From positions 1 to 46,195 of the forward strand of contig JARYME010000010.1 in NCBI GenBank assembly GCA_029907315.1: a stretch of 46,195 bases of DNA, written 5' to 3'. Positions 34,756 through 43,525 of the stretch are shown piece by piece. The notes beneath the pieces were generated by a model, which saw nothing but the letters and a program-made list of their open reading frames with translations, was not told where the DNA came from and did not search any database. Each line of letters starts with the position of its first letter. Position 1 is the first letter of the stretch. The translations under genes were made by a program, and so were the position numbers. Origin of the DNA: Armatimonadota bacterium (GTDB taxonomy: Bacteria; Armatimonadota; UBA5829).

Positions 34756-34876
34756 TCGATTCGCTCCTCCGATCTCTCGGGATCTGACCAAGACCCACAG
34801 CCAAGACACCCGAACGACTAGCTGTGATGTCGAGTCGGTATCTTATAGGTGCGGAATACTTCTGCGCGTGGGTGCG

Positions 34877-35983
34877 CTAATAGACGGCTTTCTCAGTATC
34901 CTTTTCGAATACGTGACTCTTTGCCATATCGAGCACGATGTCTATCTCTTGACCTTCTCTGGCTTTCGTCTCCGCATCAATTGAAGCAACCAATGAGTGA
35001 TTCCCGCAAGTGAGGTACATCGTGACAATCGGTCCCATCGGCTCGATGACGTCAACCAGAGCTCTTATGGTGTTATCCGCCGTCGGCTGAACTATACTAC
35101 TGAGCTCTTTATCGAAAATGTCTTCCGGACGTATCCCAAATATGACCTCCTTGCCTATATACGGCTTGAGGAGGTCAACCTTGTCCTGCGGCGGGCGGAC
35201 TTTGAAGCTGCCAGCATCGATCATGCACCCGTCGGCTCCATCCACCACCCTAGCATCCAGGAAATTCATCGAAGGGGTGCCTATGAAGCCCGCTACGAAC
35301 TTGTTGGCGGGCCGGTTGTACACGTTGAGCGGCGTATCCACTTGTTGTATGACGCCGTCGCACATAACAGCGATGCGGTCTCCCATCGTCATAGCTTCGA
35401 CCTGGTCGTGGGTTACGTAAATGGTGGTTATGCCAAGACGCCGGTGCAGTTTTATCAACTCAGCGCGAGTCTGAACACGAAGCTTCGCATCAAGATTGGA
35501 AAGCGGTTCGTCCATCAAGAAGACCTTTGGCTCTCTAACTATAGCTCGACCCAGCGCCACGCGCTGCCTTTGACCGCCTGAAAGCTGTTTAGGCTTGCGA
35601 TTTAGAAGCTCAGTAAGCCCCAAGAGTTCAGCCACTTCCATTACTCTCTGTCGAATCTGCTCTTTGGGGAGTTTTCGGAGCTTGAGAGCAAAGGCCATGT
35701 TGTCGTAAACGGACATGTGCGGATAGAGAGCATAGTTCTGAAAGACCATTGCAATATCGCGGTCCTTCGGAGACACGTCGTTGACGAGACGGTCACCAAT
35801 GTAGATTTCACCCTCGGTGGCTTCCTCCAGACCGGCTACCATTCGTAAAACAGTTGTCTTGCCGCATCCGGAAGGCCCAACCAGCACAAGAAACTCTTTG
35901 TCATTAATCTCGAGGTTGACATTGTTTACGGCTACTACGTTCTTGAAAGTCTTGGTGAGGTTCTTCAACACAACTCTAGCCAT
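34877..35983 (-). CDS. Sugar ABC transporter ATPase, MsmK/UgpC family
   Basis: From ATG 35983 (GGAGG ten bases upstream) the protein has 368 residues. Walker A is GPSGCGKT (36-43), the Q-loop [13 protein letters not shown], the signature [14 protein letters not shown], Walker [15 protein letters not shown] and the switch histidine in [15 protein letters not shown]-terminal TOBE region (GIRPEDI) completes the CUT1-type ATPase shape of MsmK, MsmX and UgpC. No permease or binding protein gene is nearby, so it is probably a shared ATPase that serves several sugar importers encoded elsewhere. Its own strong promoter fits such a role. Confidence 0.93.
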   Translation of the reverse strand: MARVVLKNLTKTFKNVVAVNNVNLEINDKEFLVLVGPSGCGKTTVLRMVAGLEEATEGEIYIGDRLVNDVSPKDRDIAMVFQNYALYPHMSVYDNMAFALKLRKLPKEQIRQRVMEVAELLGLTELLNRKPKQLSGGQRQRVALGRAIVREPKVFLMDEPLSNLDAKLRVQTRAELIKLHRRLGITTIYVTHDQVEAMTMGDRIAVMCDGVIQQVDTPLNVYNRPANKFVAGFIGTPSMNFLDARVVDGADGCMIDAGSFKVRPPQDKVDLLKPYIGKEVIFGIRPEDIFDKELSSIVQPTADNTIRALVDVIEPMGPIVTMYLTCGNHSLVASIDAETKAREGQEIDIVLDMAKSHVFEKDTEKAVY

Positions 35984-36003
35984 ACAGCCTGTGCCTCCAG
36001 ATT

Positions 36004-36035
36004 CGCTTCGGGCAGGTCCCAATCTCGCCGAAGCG
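36004..36035 (-). promoter_or_regulatory. Leader hairpin upstream of the ABC ATPase gene
   Basis: CGCTTCGG (36004-36011) pairs perfectly with CCGAAGCG (36028-36035) around a 16-base loop. It lies in the leader between the predicted transcription start and the GGAGG ribosome site (35999-35995 region), about 20 bases before the start codon. There is no T tract, so a terminator is unlikely; an RNA-stability or translation role is possible. Confidence 0.4.
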
Positions 36036-36087
36036 GCTACATAAGTAGTTGCTTCCCCGGGACAAGGGTCTCTACTTCACACGCGGG

Positions 36088-36117
36088 ATTATACAAAGTG
36101 CGAGATGTAAGTGTCAA
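36088..36117 (-). promoter_or_regulatory. Perfect-consensus sigma70 promoter for the ABC ATPase gene
   Basis: On the minus strand TTGACA (36117-36112) and TATAAT (36093-36088) are both perfect consensus hexamers, separated by 18 bases. Transcription should start near 36081, giving a leader of about 98 bases before ATG 35983. It is the best promoter match in the window. Confidence 0.85.
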
Positions 36118-36205
36118 ACAAGCAATAGAACAAAGTGAGGCAGCAGAGCCGGTCAACTGGAGTTGATTATTCACGCGCGTACGCATACGGTAATATTGTC
36201 GACTC

Positions 36206-37873
36206 TTATGTCGCGAGCGCTTCCTGATATTCTCTCCATAAGGCGTCCTTATCCAATCCCACATCAAGGTGATCCCAAGGAAAGACTTCGTCCTTGGTCC
36301 TAGCTCTGTACAAGTACCACGCCGGTTCTGTTTGGGTCTCTCTGATCGCCGCACGGTAGTCGCCGCTGCCACGAAGAGCCGCTTCGAGCACGCGGCTCAA
36401 TCTGCGGTCGCCGCGCGCTAACAGTCCCTGTACCATTGAGAGCCTGGGGCTTTCACCACTGATTTTTACTTTTGCCATCTTGGCAACGGCCTTTTTCAGT
36501 CTGGTGTAGCGGTTCCTCAGCACGCGTTCCTCAGCCATAGGATGCCATTGGAAAGGTGTCCAGGGCTTGGGAACGAACGAACTCACCGATACTTCAAATT
36601 CCGTCTTGGCGTAACGAGTAGTAAGTCGACTTAGGAGATCGGCTATGGCGTCTACGTCTTCATCCCTTTCCGTGGGTAAACCCAACATGAAGTACAAGCG
36701 CACGCGTGTCAGTCCTGCATTGGTTGCATTGCCAACGGCCTGCTCGATCTGGGCGTCGGAACAACGTTTACCGATAACGCACCTCAGCCGCTCCGTGCCA
36801 GCTTCGGGCGCAATGGTCAGAGTCTTCTGGCCAGACCTAGCTATAATTGAGGCAACCTCCGCAGTAACACTCTCGAGGCGCAAACTGGCCACCTGGAAAG
36901 AGCCTCCCGCGTCTATTATGCGCCTGCAAAAATCTAAAGCACCAGGGTGGTCAAACACTGAAGCCCCTATCAGCCCATACCTCCCAGCATGCGACACATG
37001 CGCTTCCTGAGAAACATAAGCTTCGAGCACTCTCAGCCTAGGAGGTCTATTGACAAAGCCCGTAACACAGAAGCGGCAGCCTCTCCCACATCCTCTGGTA
37101 ACCTCGACCAGACGCACGGCACCAAACTCGGACTCCCGAGTCACTATTGCAGACATTCCAGGGCACGAGGACAGATCTCTGCACAGTGAGCGTTTGACAC
37201 GTTCCGGTGCTCCGTACATAGGAGTCATACCTAACAGCCTGGCATTATCGTCGTAGCGTGGCTCGTAAAAAGCCGGCACGTAAACACCTTCGATCTGAGA
37301 AAGGTTTTTCAACTGCTCAACCCGACCACAGTCGGCACACGATACCAGAACCTCGGTAACCTTTGGCACAACCGGCTCAGCATCACCAATAACAAAGCAA
37401 TCGACAAACTCCGCCATTGGCTCCGGATTGAAGCTCGTACACACACCGCCCGCAATCACCAAGGGATGCCGTTCTGTCCGTCGGCAGGAACGAATAGGCA
37501 ATCCAGCAAGCTCCATAATTCGAAGCGCATTCAGGTAGTCGAGTTCAAACGCCAGCGAGAATGCCAGCACATCGAAGTCGGCTACCGGAGTCTGGGTTTC
37601 GAAGCTGAAAAGTCTTGTTCCTGTTTTCCGGTACTCTTGGAGGTCCTCTTCATCCGGTAGAAAAACACGTTCGCAGGAGACATCGGGCATGGAGTTGAAA
37701 AGCCGATAGACTATCTGGTAACCGAGAGAAGCCATACCTACTCGATAGACATTGGGGTATGCCAAAGCGATCCGAAGCTTGGCAGCCGCCTTCGGATGAA
37801 TGTCAGTTTCCTCAGCGGCCAACCTCGCTCGAATTTTGTCTATCAAACGCTTCAACGGGCTAAGCTGAGCCAA
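36206..37873 (-). CDS. B12-binding/radical SAM protein, TIGR03960-like
   Basis: The 555-residue protein has an N-terminal cobalamin-binding-like domain (ALAYPNVYRVGMASLGYQIVY, quoted in pieces as AYPNVYRVGMASLG and FSLAFELDYLNAL) and a radical SAM core with the [4Fe-4S] ligands C-x3-C-x2-C in TRGCGRGCRFCVTG. It resembles the TIGR03960 family, found widely in bacteria and often followed by its TIGR03936/DUF2344 partner, which is not seen here. Its reaction is unknown; a modification of tRNA or a protein is often suggested. The TTG start at 37873 overlaps the propeller-protein gene by 14 bases and lacks a clear ribosome site, so coupled translation is likely. Confidence 0.85.
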   Translation of the reverse strand: MAQLSPLKRLIDKIRARLAAEETDIHPKAAAKLRIALAYPNVYRVGMASLGYQIVYRLFNSMPDVSCERVFLPDEEDLQEYRKTGTRLFSFETQTPVADFDVLAFSLAFELDYLNALRIMELAGLPIRSCRRTERHPLVIAGGVCTSFNPEPMAEFVDCFVIGDAEPVVPKVTEVLVSCADCGRVEQLKNLSQIEGVYVPAFYEPRYDDNARLLGMTPMYGAPERVKRSLCRDLSSCPGMSAIVTRESEFGAVRLVEVTRGCGRGCRFCVTGFVNRPPRLRVLEAYVSQEAHVSHAGRYGLIGASVFDHPGALDFCRRIIDAGGSFQVASLRLESVTAEVASIIARSGQKTLTIAPEAGTERLRCVIGKRCSDAQIEQAVGNATNAGLTRVRLYFMLGLPTERDEDVDAIADLLSRLTTRYAKTEFEVSVSSFVPKPWTPFQWHPMAEERVLRNRYTRLKKAVAKMAKVKISGESPRLSMVQGLLARGDRRLSRVLEAALRGSGDYRAAIRETQTEPAWYLYRARTKDEVFPWDHLDVGLDKDALWREYQEALAT

Positions 37874-39305
37874 AGCGGGGAAAGTCTATTTGAGTATTGA
37901 TGTCGACGGGCAAATAGGAATAGAGGTCTGCTTTGCGCAAATAAAACTTCACTTTCTTGTCCTTATCCAGCATGTCGGTCGGAAAGCGCTCAGTTCGCCA
38001 CCTAAGCATATGATTGAGAGAATCACCTACAAAGGGAACGCACTCAGCTCTGGAAAAACCGGGTATGACGTTGTTATATCTATCCAGGAGCTCTGCGACC
38101 ACATAGCCGTCGGAAGCAGTGCGAGCATTGATGGTAACGCAGGGCGTGTTAAACACCTCGCGGCGACTTATCATCCACCCTTCCTTACTTGACGCCCTCA
38201 TTGAGCAAAAACCGTCGAGTCTCAACGTGGCAAGACCAATGGCGCCCCTGACTTTGTCAAAATCCGCATCGTGCAACCTGTCGAAACCACCGTAGTAGAA
38301 ATAGAGCTTGTCGTCGACCACCACAGGGGCACGAGCTGTGTAGATCATACCCCAGTCCCAATCGACATTTTGCTTTCCGAGCGAAATGAATGGCTCGCGC
38401 TTGGGAGTCCTGGTCCATCCTATAAGATCCCAGCTCCATGCAAGCTGAACGTCTACAGTACAAGGACTCCCCTCCTGAGCTTCATACATGACCTTTGGAG
38501 AGGTGTAAGTGCCGTACTTTATCCATCTGGCGTGATATATCCACGGCAACCCAATGTAACACCCTTGATAACAGAACACCGGCATACCATATATTTGGGT
38601 CGGATCCGGATCCAGGTCGTCGGCTCCAAAAACGGCTCCTTCGATAGGCTTGTACCATTTTATCCCGTCATTCGAAAGAGCTATCCCGACAGCACGATGC
38701 CTGCGATTGCAGCACTTGTAGGTGCACACATACCTCCCGTGGTATGGGTCATAGAAGAAATTGACGACGTCGCTCGTCTCGAACAACTTCACGTACTCCG
38801 GTTTCTCGAACCAGCGGAAGCGCAAGCCGTCCCGCGAGAATGCCACATGCGGACCATATTCGCGGCCATAACTGTAGACTGCCCACTGGTTATCCGCGCT
38901 GTCGGGATTCGCCAACTTCATGACACTGGGTATGGCGCATTCCCATTCAGCGAAAACGTTGTTCTCTGTGGATCCCAGGCAGCTGACAATTCCCAAGTTA
39001 GGCTTCGTCCAGTGAATGCCGTCCGTGGATTCGGCGTATAAGGCACAAGCGTGAATCTTCGGATCGGGATTGATTACCTGGTACCACATTTTGAGCTTAC
39101 CCTCATCCCACATCACCGTGCCGTAGACATAGGGTCCCCAGCCCTCCCAGGGTTTGTCGCGCACGATGATGGGGTTTGCCGGGTGCTTTTCTGCGGCGTG
39201 GAAAACCCTCTGCAGTCCGTCAGATTCCTCAACCACCATTGCGTCCAGAAACAGGCGCTTGAAAGGCCACTTGCCTGTCAAACGTTCGTCGACTACCACC
39301 GACAA
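37860..39305 (-). CDS. Five-bladed beta-propeller glycoside hydrolase-like protein (GH43/GH32 type)
   Basis: The 481-residue protein shows repeating propeller blades: KMWYQVINPDP, ALYAESTDGIHWTKPNLG, HVAFSRDGLRFRW, VGIALSNDGIKWYKP and VQLAWSWDLIGWTR patterns each end in an S-x-D-G-x-x-W turn, typical of GH32/43/62/68 five-bladed folds. No signal peptide is seen, so it may act inside the cell on imported sugars. Catalytic acids cannot be assigned with confidence. The TTG start at 39305 is uncertain; a GTG six bases later is an option. Its 3' end overlaps the radical SAM gene by 14 bases, an odd pairing for a sugar enzyme. Confidence 0.7.
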   Translation of the reverse strand: MSVVVDERLTGKWPFKRLFLDAMVVEESDGLQRVFHAAEKHPANPIIVRDKPWEGWGPYVYGTVMWDEGKLKMWYQVINPDPKIHACALYAESTDGIHWTKPNLGIVSCLGSTENNVFAEWECAIPSVMKLANPDSADNQWAVYSYGREYGPHVAFSRDGLRFRWFEKPEYVKLFETSDVVNFFYDPYHGRYVCTYKCCNRRHRAVGIALSNDGIKWYKPIEGAVFGADDLDPDPTQIYGMPVFCYQGCYIGLPWIYHARWIKYGTYTSPKVMYEAQEGSPCTVDVQLAWSWDLIGWTRTPKREPFISLGKQNVDWDWGMIYTARAPVVVDDKLYFYYGGFDRLHDADFDKVRGAIGLATLRLDGFCSMRASSKEGWMISRREVFNTPCVTINARTASDGYVVAELLDRYNNVIPGFSRAECVPFVGDSLNHMLRWRTERFPTDMLDKDKKVKFYLRKADLYSYLPVDINTQIDFPRFGSA

Positions 39306-39386
39306 CTCATCAACACCTCAACTCAATAATTTCTCGTACAACGGCTTCCCCAGGATCAACGCCCGGTCCTTCCGCAAACCGGCTTG

Positions 39387-41069
39387 TTACAACCCAAGCG
39401 CTTTTGCTCTGAGAACGTTCTTCAAGTTGCTGCGGGCGCTAGCATTTTGCGGATCGATCCTCAGAACAGCTCGAAACTGCTCGATTGCAAGGTCATACTT
39501 GCCCTGCAGCGCATACACGCTGCCGAGGTTATTTCGCGCTTTGATATATCTAGGATACATAGCGATCACTCGCTTGTACTCTGTTATCGCCTTGTCGATA
39601 GCGCCTGACTGCCTATAAGCTTCAGCAAGATTGTAACGCGCATCAGCATATTCGGGCCTGTACCTGAGTGCTTTGTGGTAGCAATCGATCGCCCTCGAAA
39701 ATTCCCCAAGATCCACTAGTGCATTGCCAAGATTGTTGTAGGCCAGTGCGTTTGTGGGATCTACCTTCAGTGCTTGAGTGAAAAGACTAATGCTGCTGCG
39801 CCATACACCAACCGCGCGGTACGATGTCAGCACCATTACCAAGACAACAACCACCGCAGCCGCTGATAGACACAACCGGCTCAGCCGCTCGACGCGGTCG
39901 CTGCGAACAGCAAGCACTTCAGGCACCCCCCAAGCAACCAGGATGAAGATACCAATGATAGGTACATAAGTGTAACGATCCGCCATTGCCTGTTTGCCCA
40001 CCTGCACAAGTCCTATTACCGGAATCAAAGTAACCAGGTACCAAAACCAACCGACCGTAGCATACTGCCGCGACCGCGCCAGGCGCACAGCTGCCGCTGT
40101 AGCAAGAAACAGAAATATGCCCGAACACAACACTTGCCAGATGGGCAAATTCCTGCCAGGGTGTAGGTACAAAACCGACAGGTTTGCAGGCCAAACAGTT
40201 TTCAGGAGATACGCCGCATATGACACGAACGCATTTGCCAACCTGACACCGAAAGGATACACGTCCAAGCGCGCGACTGCCCCGCCACTCTTTTGAGCCC
40301 ATAAAGTCACTACGCACGACGCAGCAGCCAACACGAACAGCGGGCTCTTCTCTTTGAGCAAGGGCGCAGCGGCACCGCACGCGCCTTGTCTCTCAAGCTG
40401 GAGCCGTCTCAGCGGCCAAAGATCCAACAAACACAACACTATAGGTAGAGAGACCAGCATCGGTTTTGCCGTCAAGCCCACAGCATACAGAATCAACACG
40501 GCCCAGTAATCTTTTCGCGTGCCGGTACGTGCGTAGCGAACATACGCAAGCATAGTAAACAACCAAAACAGGGTGCTGAGTACGTCCTTGCGTTCCGAAA
40601 TCCATGCCACTGATTCTATATGCAGCGGATGCACGCCAAACAGCGCTGCCACAAAAGCACTTTTCCACAAGGCACCAGTCATTGCATTGAGCACAACGAA
40701 GAGTAGCACGGTATTCGCCGCGTGGAAGAGAACATTGGATAGATGATAGAAGCCCGAATTGCTTCGGCCTAGACTAAGGTCGAAAAGCCAGCCGGCAAGT
40801 TTGGCAGCCTCGGTGTCTACCATAAGGGAAATCCACGTCAGCGGGTGCCAATTTGCCTGGTAGTTCGTCGTCAGAGCCCAAAGAACCGTTTGACGGTTCA
40901 GCCCCGCCTGCACGGCAGGGTTGTTCTCAACATAGACATCGTCATCGAAGTTCACAAAGTCAAAACCGGCCGTTTGCAAAAAGACCACAAGCACCAAGCC
41001 AAGCAGGACTACTCCTACTCGTACCTCGCGACACCTCAGAGAATTCCGCAAGCCCTTACCGCACAACAT
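39387..41069 (-). CDS. TMTC-like GT-C/TPR membrane protein, paralogue 1
   Basis: From ATG 41069 the protein has about 560 residues. The first two thirds form a multi-helix membrane region of GT-C type with conserved short motifs: NFDDDVYVENNPAV after helix 1, NWHPLTWIS, LFHAANTVLLFVVL, HPLHIESVAWISERKDVLS and DRYTYVPIIG. The acidic DDD in the first external loop corresponds to the catalytic acid site of protein mannosyltransferase-like enzymes. The last 125 residues hold three or four TPR repeats (NALAYNNLGNALVDLGEF, ADARYNLAEAYRQSG, KARNNLGSVYALQGKY). It resembles eukaryotic TMTC O-mannosyltransferases in layout. The start overlaps the next paralogue by 14 bases. Confidence 0.82.
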   Translation of the reverse strand: MLCGKGLRNSLRCREVRVGVVLLGLVLVVFLQTAGFDFVNFDDDVYVENNPAVQAGLNRQTVLWALTTNYQANWHPLTWISLMVDTEAAKLAGWLFDLSLGRSNSGFYHLSNVLFHAANTVLLFVVLNAMTGALWKSAFVAALFGVHPLHIESVAWISERKDVLSTLFWLFTMLAYVRYARTGTRKDYWAVLILYAVGLTAKPMLVSLPIVLCLLDLWPLRRLQLERQGACGAAAPLLKEKSPLFVLAAASCVVTLWAQKSGGAVARLDVYPFGVRLANAFVSYAAYLLKTVWPANLSVLYLHPGRNLPIWQVLCSGIFLFLATAAAVRLARSRQYATVGWFWYLVTLIPVIGLVQVGKQAMADRYTYVPIIGIFILVAWGVPEVLAVRSDRVERLSRLCLSAAAVVVVLVMVLTSYRAVGVWRSSISLFTQALKVDPTNALAYNNLGNALVDLGEFSRAIDCYHKALRYRPEYADARYNLAEAYRQSGAIDKAITEYKRVIAMYPRYIKARNNLGSVYALQGKYDLAIEQFRAVLRIDPQNASARSNLKNVLRAKALGL

Positions 41070-42705
41070 CGTCTCTCTCAATTCTGCGCAGGTATTCCTT
41101 TGCGTCAGTATTTCTCGGATTCTCGTGCAATGCGCGGCGCAAAACCCGCACAGCCTCTAATCTTTCTCCCGCTCTAATGTACGCCGTCGCAAGGTTGACA
41201 TAAGCCAAGTCAAAGTGAGGATCAGCATGAACGGCCTTTTCAAAGGCAACAATGGCCATGTCCACTATGCCCTGCTCCAGTAAGTCACAGCCGTAACTAT
41301 TGTAGTGAAGGGCGTCGCCTGGCAACAAATCCAGCGCTTTCCGGATACACTCCCGAGCCTTGACGACATCACCTGCCTGGAAAAGGGCACACCCAAGGTT
41401 GTAGTAAGCGAGGCCGTTGTTCTTGGTCACAGCCGCTGCCCGGGCAAACAGAGAAATGCTGTCGCGCCAGTACGTCGTCTGCCGATATGACAATCCCGCA
41501 AAGACGACTAAAACCAACGAAGCCATCACTCCGGATGCGAGGACCAAACGTCGATCTCGCTTAACTACCTCAGTGACCCACCAGACGATGCCAACGAATA
41601 TGCCTACAAGCGGAACATAAGTGTATCGGTCGGCAGACGCCTGCCGTCCCACCTGCACCAGACCGATAACGGGCAAGAGCGTTACCAAGTACCAGAACCA
41701 AGACACCGCAATGTAGGGTGCCCGGTTTGCTTTTATAACTGCGAAAACGGTTATGAGCACGAGCGCAGTTAGCGATCCGATGACCTGCCAGATGGGCAAG
41801 CTCGCACCAGGGTGAGGATAGAAACAAGCCAGATTCAGAGGCCAAAACGTTTTGATCACATAAGACACGTACGACACAGCAGCGTTAGCCAATCTCACCC
41901 CAAGAGGATAGGTGTCCATAGATACCACAGCGCCGCCGCGCCGTTGAGCGATAACAGTAATGACGCAAGACCCGGCAGCAAGCAAGAACAAAGGCACCTT
42001 TTCTAGAAGGACCTGGCGAAAGACGTCGGTAGATCGAACCTCCAAGCTGCCACACTTCCGAGCTTTCTTCACACCTTCGAGATATGTTCTCCCACAACGC
42101 CTGAGACGTCCCAGCGGCCAGTAGTCAAGGAGCAACAGGATAAAGGGCAGAGAAACAGGCATCGGCTTGGAGAGCAGTCCGAGAGCATACAGACAGAAGA
42201 CTAAGAGATACCTCCTCGCGTTACGAAAGTGAACATAGTGATTGTATGCGAGCAGAGTCGAAAACCAGAAAAACGTGCTGAGGAGATCCTTGCGCTCCGC
42301 CACCCAGGCGACAGATTCTACATGCAGCGGGTGGACGGCGAACAACGCTGCGACAACTGCACTTCGCCAAGGCAGGCCAGTCATAGCAACGAGAACAAGA
42401 AAAAGCACAACACTATTCGCACAGTGAATAAACACATTCACTTGGTGATGCCGCCCTGCATCAAGACCGAACAGACTGCAGTCAAGCATGTGCGATATCC
42501 ACGTCAGCGGGTGCCAATTGGCGGCATAAGTCGACATAAAAGCCCACTTGACACCTTCGAGAGTCAGCCCACGGACAACAATAGGGTTGTCAACGATGTA
42601 GCGGTCGTCGTCGAAGTTGACAAATTCGAACTCCGAAGCCCGATGGTAGACCAGCAGACACGACAAGACCAGTAAGACACTCAGCAAGAAGATACTTCGG
42701 TTCAT
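41056..42705 (-). CDS. TMTC-like GT-C/TPR membrane protein, paralogue 2
   Basis: From ATG 42705 the protein has about 549 residues and keeps the full set of family motifs: NFDDDRYIVDNPIV, NWHPLTWISHMLDC, NVFIHCANSVVLFLVL, HPLHVESVAWVAERKDLLS and DRYTYVPLVG. About four TPR-type repeats end the protein (GLAYYNLGCALFQAGDV, LHYNSYGCDLLEQG, DLAYVNLATAYIRAG). Compared with paralogue 1, it has a charged insert between helices near residue 215 (ARKCGSLEVRSTDVF). It begins seven bases after the GT2 glycosyltransferase stop and overlaps paralogue 1 by 14 bases, so all are co-transcribed. Function inferred: transfer of a polyprenyl-phosphate sugar to protein or lipid outside the membrane. Confidence 0.82.
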   Translation of the reverse strand: MNRSIFLLSVLLVLSCLLVYHRASEFEFVNFDDDRYIVDNPIVVRGLTLEGVKWAFMSTYAANWHPLTWISHMLDCSLFGLDAGRHHQVNVFIHCANSVVLFLVLVAMTGLPWRSAVVAALFAVHPLHVESVAWVAERKDLLSTFFWFSTLLAYNHYVHFRNARRYLLVFCLYALGLLSKPMPVSLPFILLLLDYWPLGRLRRCGRTYLEGVKKARKCGSLEVRSTDVFRQVLLEKVPLFLLAAGSCVITVIAQRRGGAVVSMDTYPLGVRLANAAVSYVSYVIKTFWPLNLACFYPHPGASLPIWQVIGSLTALVLITVFAVIKANRAPYIAVSWFWYLVTLLPVIGLVQVGRQASADRYTYVPLVGIFVGIVWWVTEVVKRDRRLVLASGVMASLVLVVFAGLSYRQTTYWRDSISLFARAAAVTKNNGLAYYNLGCALFQAGDVVKARECIRKALDLLPGDALHYNSYGCDLLEQGIVDMAIVAFEKAVHADPHFDLAYVNLATAYIRAGERLEAVRVLRRALHENPRNTDAKEYLRRIERDDVVR

Positions 42706-42712
42706 CCGATGC

Positions 42713-43465
42713 TCAACTTTGTCGAGGTAGTATTTTGCTCTCAACCAAACCCCATTTCGCCAGTCGGTATGTTATCGCGGTAGCAAGGCAGCCAAATCCG
42801 TATACCACGCTGCGGACAAAATTGATAGAAGATGCCTCAGGAAAATACCTTGTAGGGCAGCTTATCTCAGCAATGGTGTGACCGAACCAAGCTACCTGTG
42901 CCAACATCTGATTATCAAACACGAAGTCATCGGAGTTCTGGTCTAAGGGAAGCTGCTCTAACAGTTCACGCGAGAAAGCCCTGTAGCCACTGTGGTATTC
43001 CGACAGTTTGATGCCGAGGAGTATGTTCTCTACGAAAGTCAAAAACCTGTTGGCTACGTATTTCCACAAGGGCATGCCACCCCGCAAAGCCCCTCGCCCT
43101 AACACTCTGGATCCGATTACACAGTGATATAGACCGTTTCCGATCAAGGAAGCCATAGCCGGAATGAGCTTGGGCGTGTACTGGTAGTCAGGGTGGACCA
43201 TTATTACTATGTCGGCACCCTCCTCGAGCGCAAGCTTATAGCATGTCTTTTGGTTGGCGCCGTAGCCGCGATTTTCGGGGTGCACGTAGACCTTTGTGTT
43301 CGGGAGAGTTTTTGCTATTTCTACCGTGCGGTCGCTGCTGGCATCGTCGACAACGATTACGAGATCCACTACCCCCTGCTCCATAACTTCCTCGTAAGTC
43401 TGACGCAGGGTTCGCTCCGCATTGTATGCCGGCATCACGACTACGACTTTCTTGTCCTTGTACAT
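42713..43465 (-). CDS. GT2 glycosyltransferase, DPM1/polyprenyl-phosphate sugar synthase-like
   Basis: From ATG 43465 the protein has 250 residues with the GT-A fold of family 2: VVVVMPAYNAERTL (7-20), the nucleotide-binding DDASSDRT (40-47) and an acidic HPDYQY (91-96) at the DxD position. The C-terminal part (SGYRAFSRELLEQLP, then SSINFVRSVVYGFGCL) matches DPM1/polyprenyl-phosphate mannose or glucose synthases, with perhaps one membrane-associated helix but no long membrane tail. A GTG at 43495 would add 10 residues. Such enzymes make the lipid-linked sugar donor on the inner side of the membrane. Its location inside the TMTC-like cluster suggests it supplies these GT-C proteins. Confidence 0.88.
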   Translation of the reverse strand: MYKDKKVVVVMPAYNAERTLRQTYEEVMEQGVVDLVIVVDDASSDRTVEIAKTLPNTKVYVHPENRGYGANQKTCYKLALEEGADIVIMVHPDYQYTPKLIPAMASLIGNGLYHCVIGSRVLGRGALRGGMPLWKYVANRFLTFVENILLGIKLSEYHSGYRAFSRELLEQLPLDQNSDDFVFDNQMLAQVAWFGHTIAEISCPTRYFPEASSINFVRSVVYGFGCLATAITYRLAKWGLVESKILPRQS

Positions 43466-43525
43466 CTTAACACCCGCCGCCGAGTGCAAATTCACAGCAC
43501 CCAGTTATACCCTTCGACTCTCCTG

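Noticed and set aside
38271-39041. Plus-strand reading frames of over 250 codons (also near 6189-6950 and 29407-30195)
   Set aside because: Each lies opposite a well-supported minus-strand gene and lacks a ribosome site or motif.
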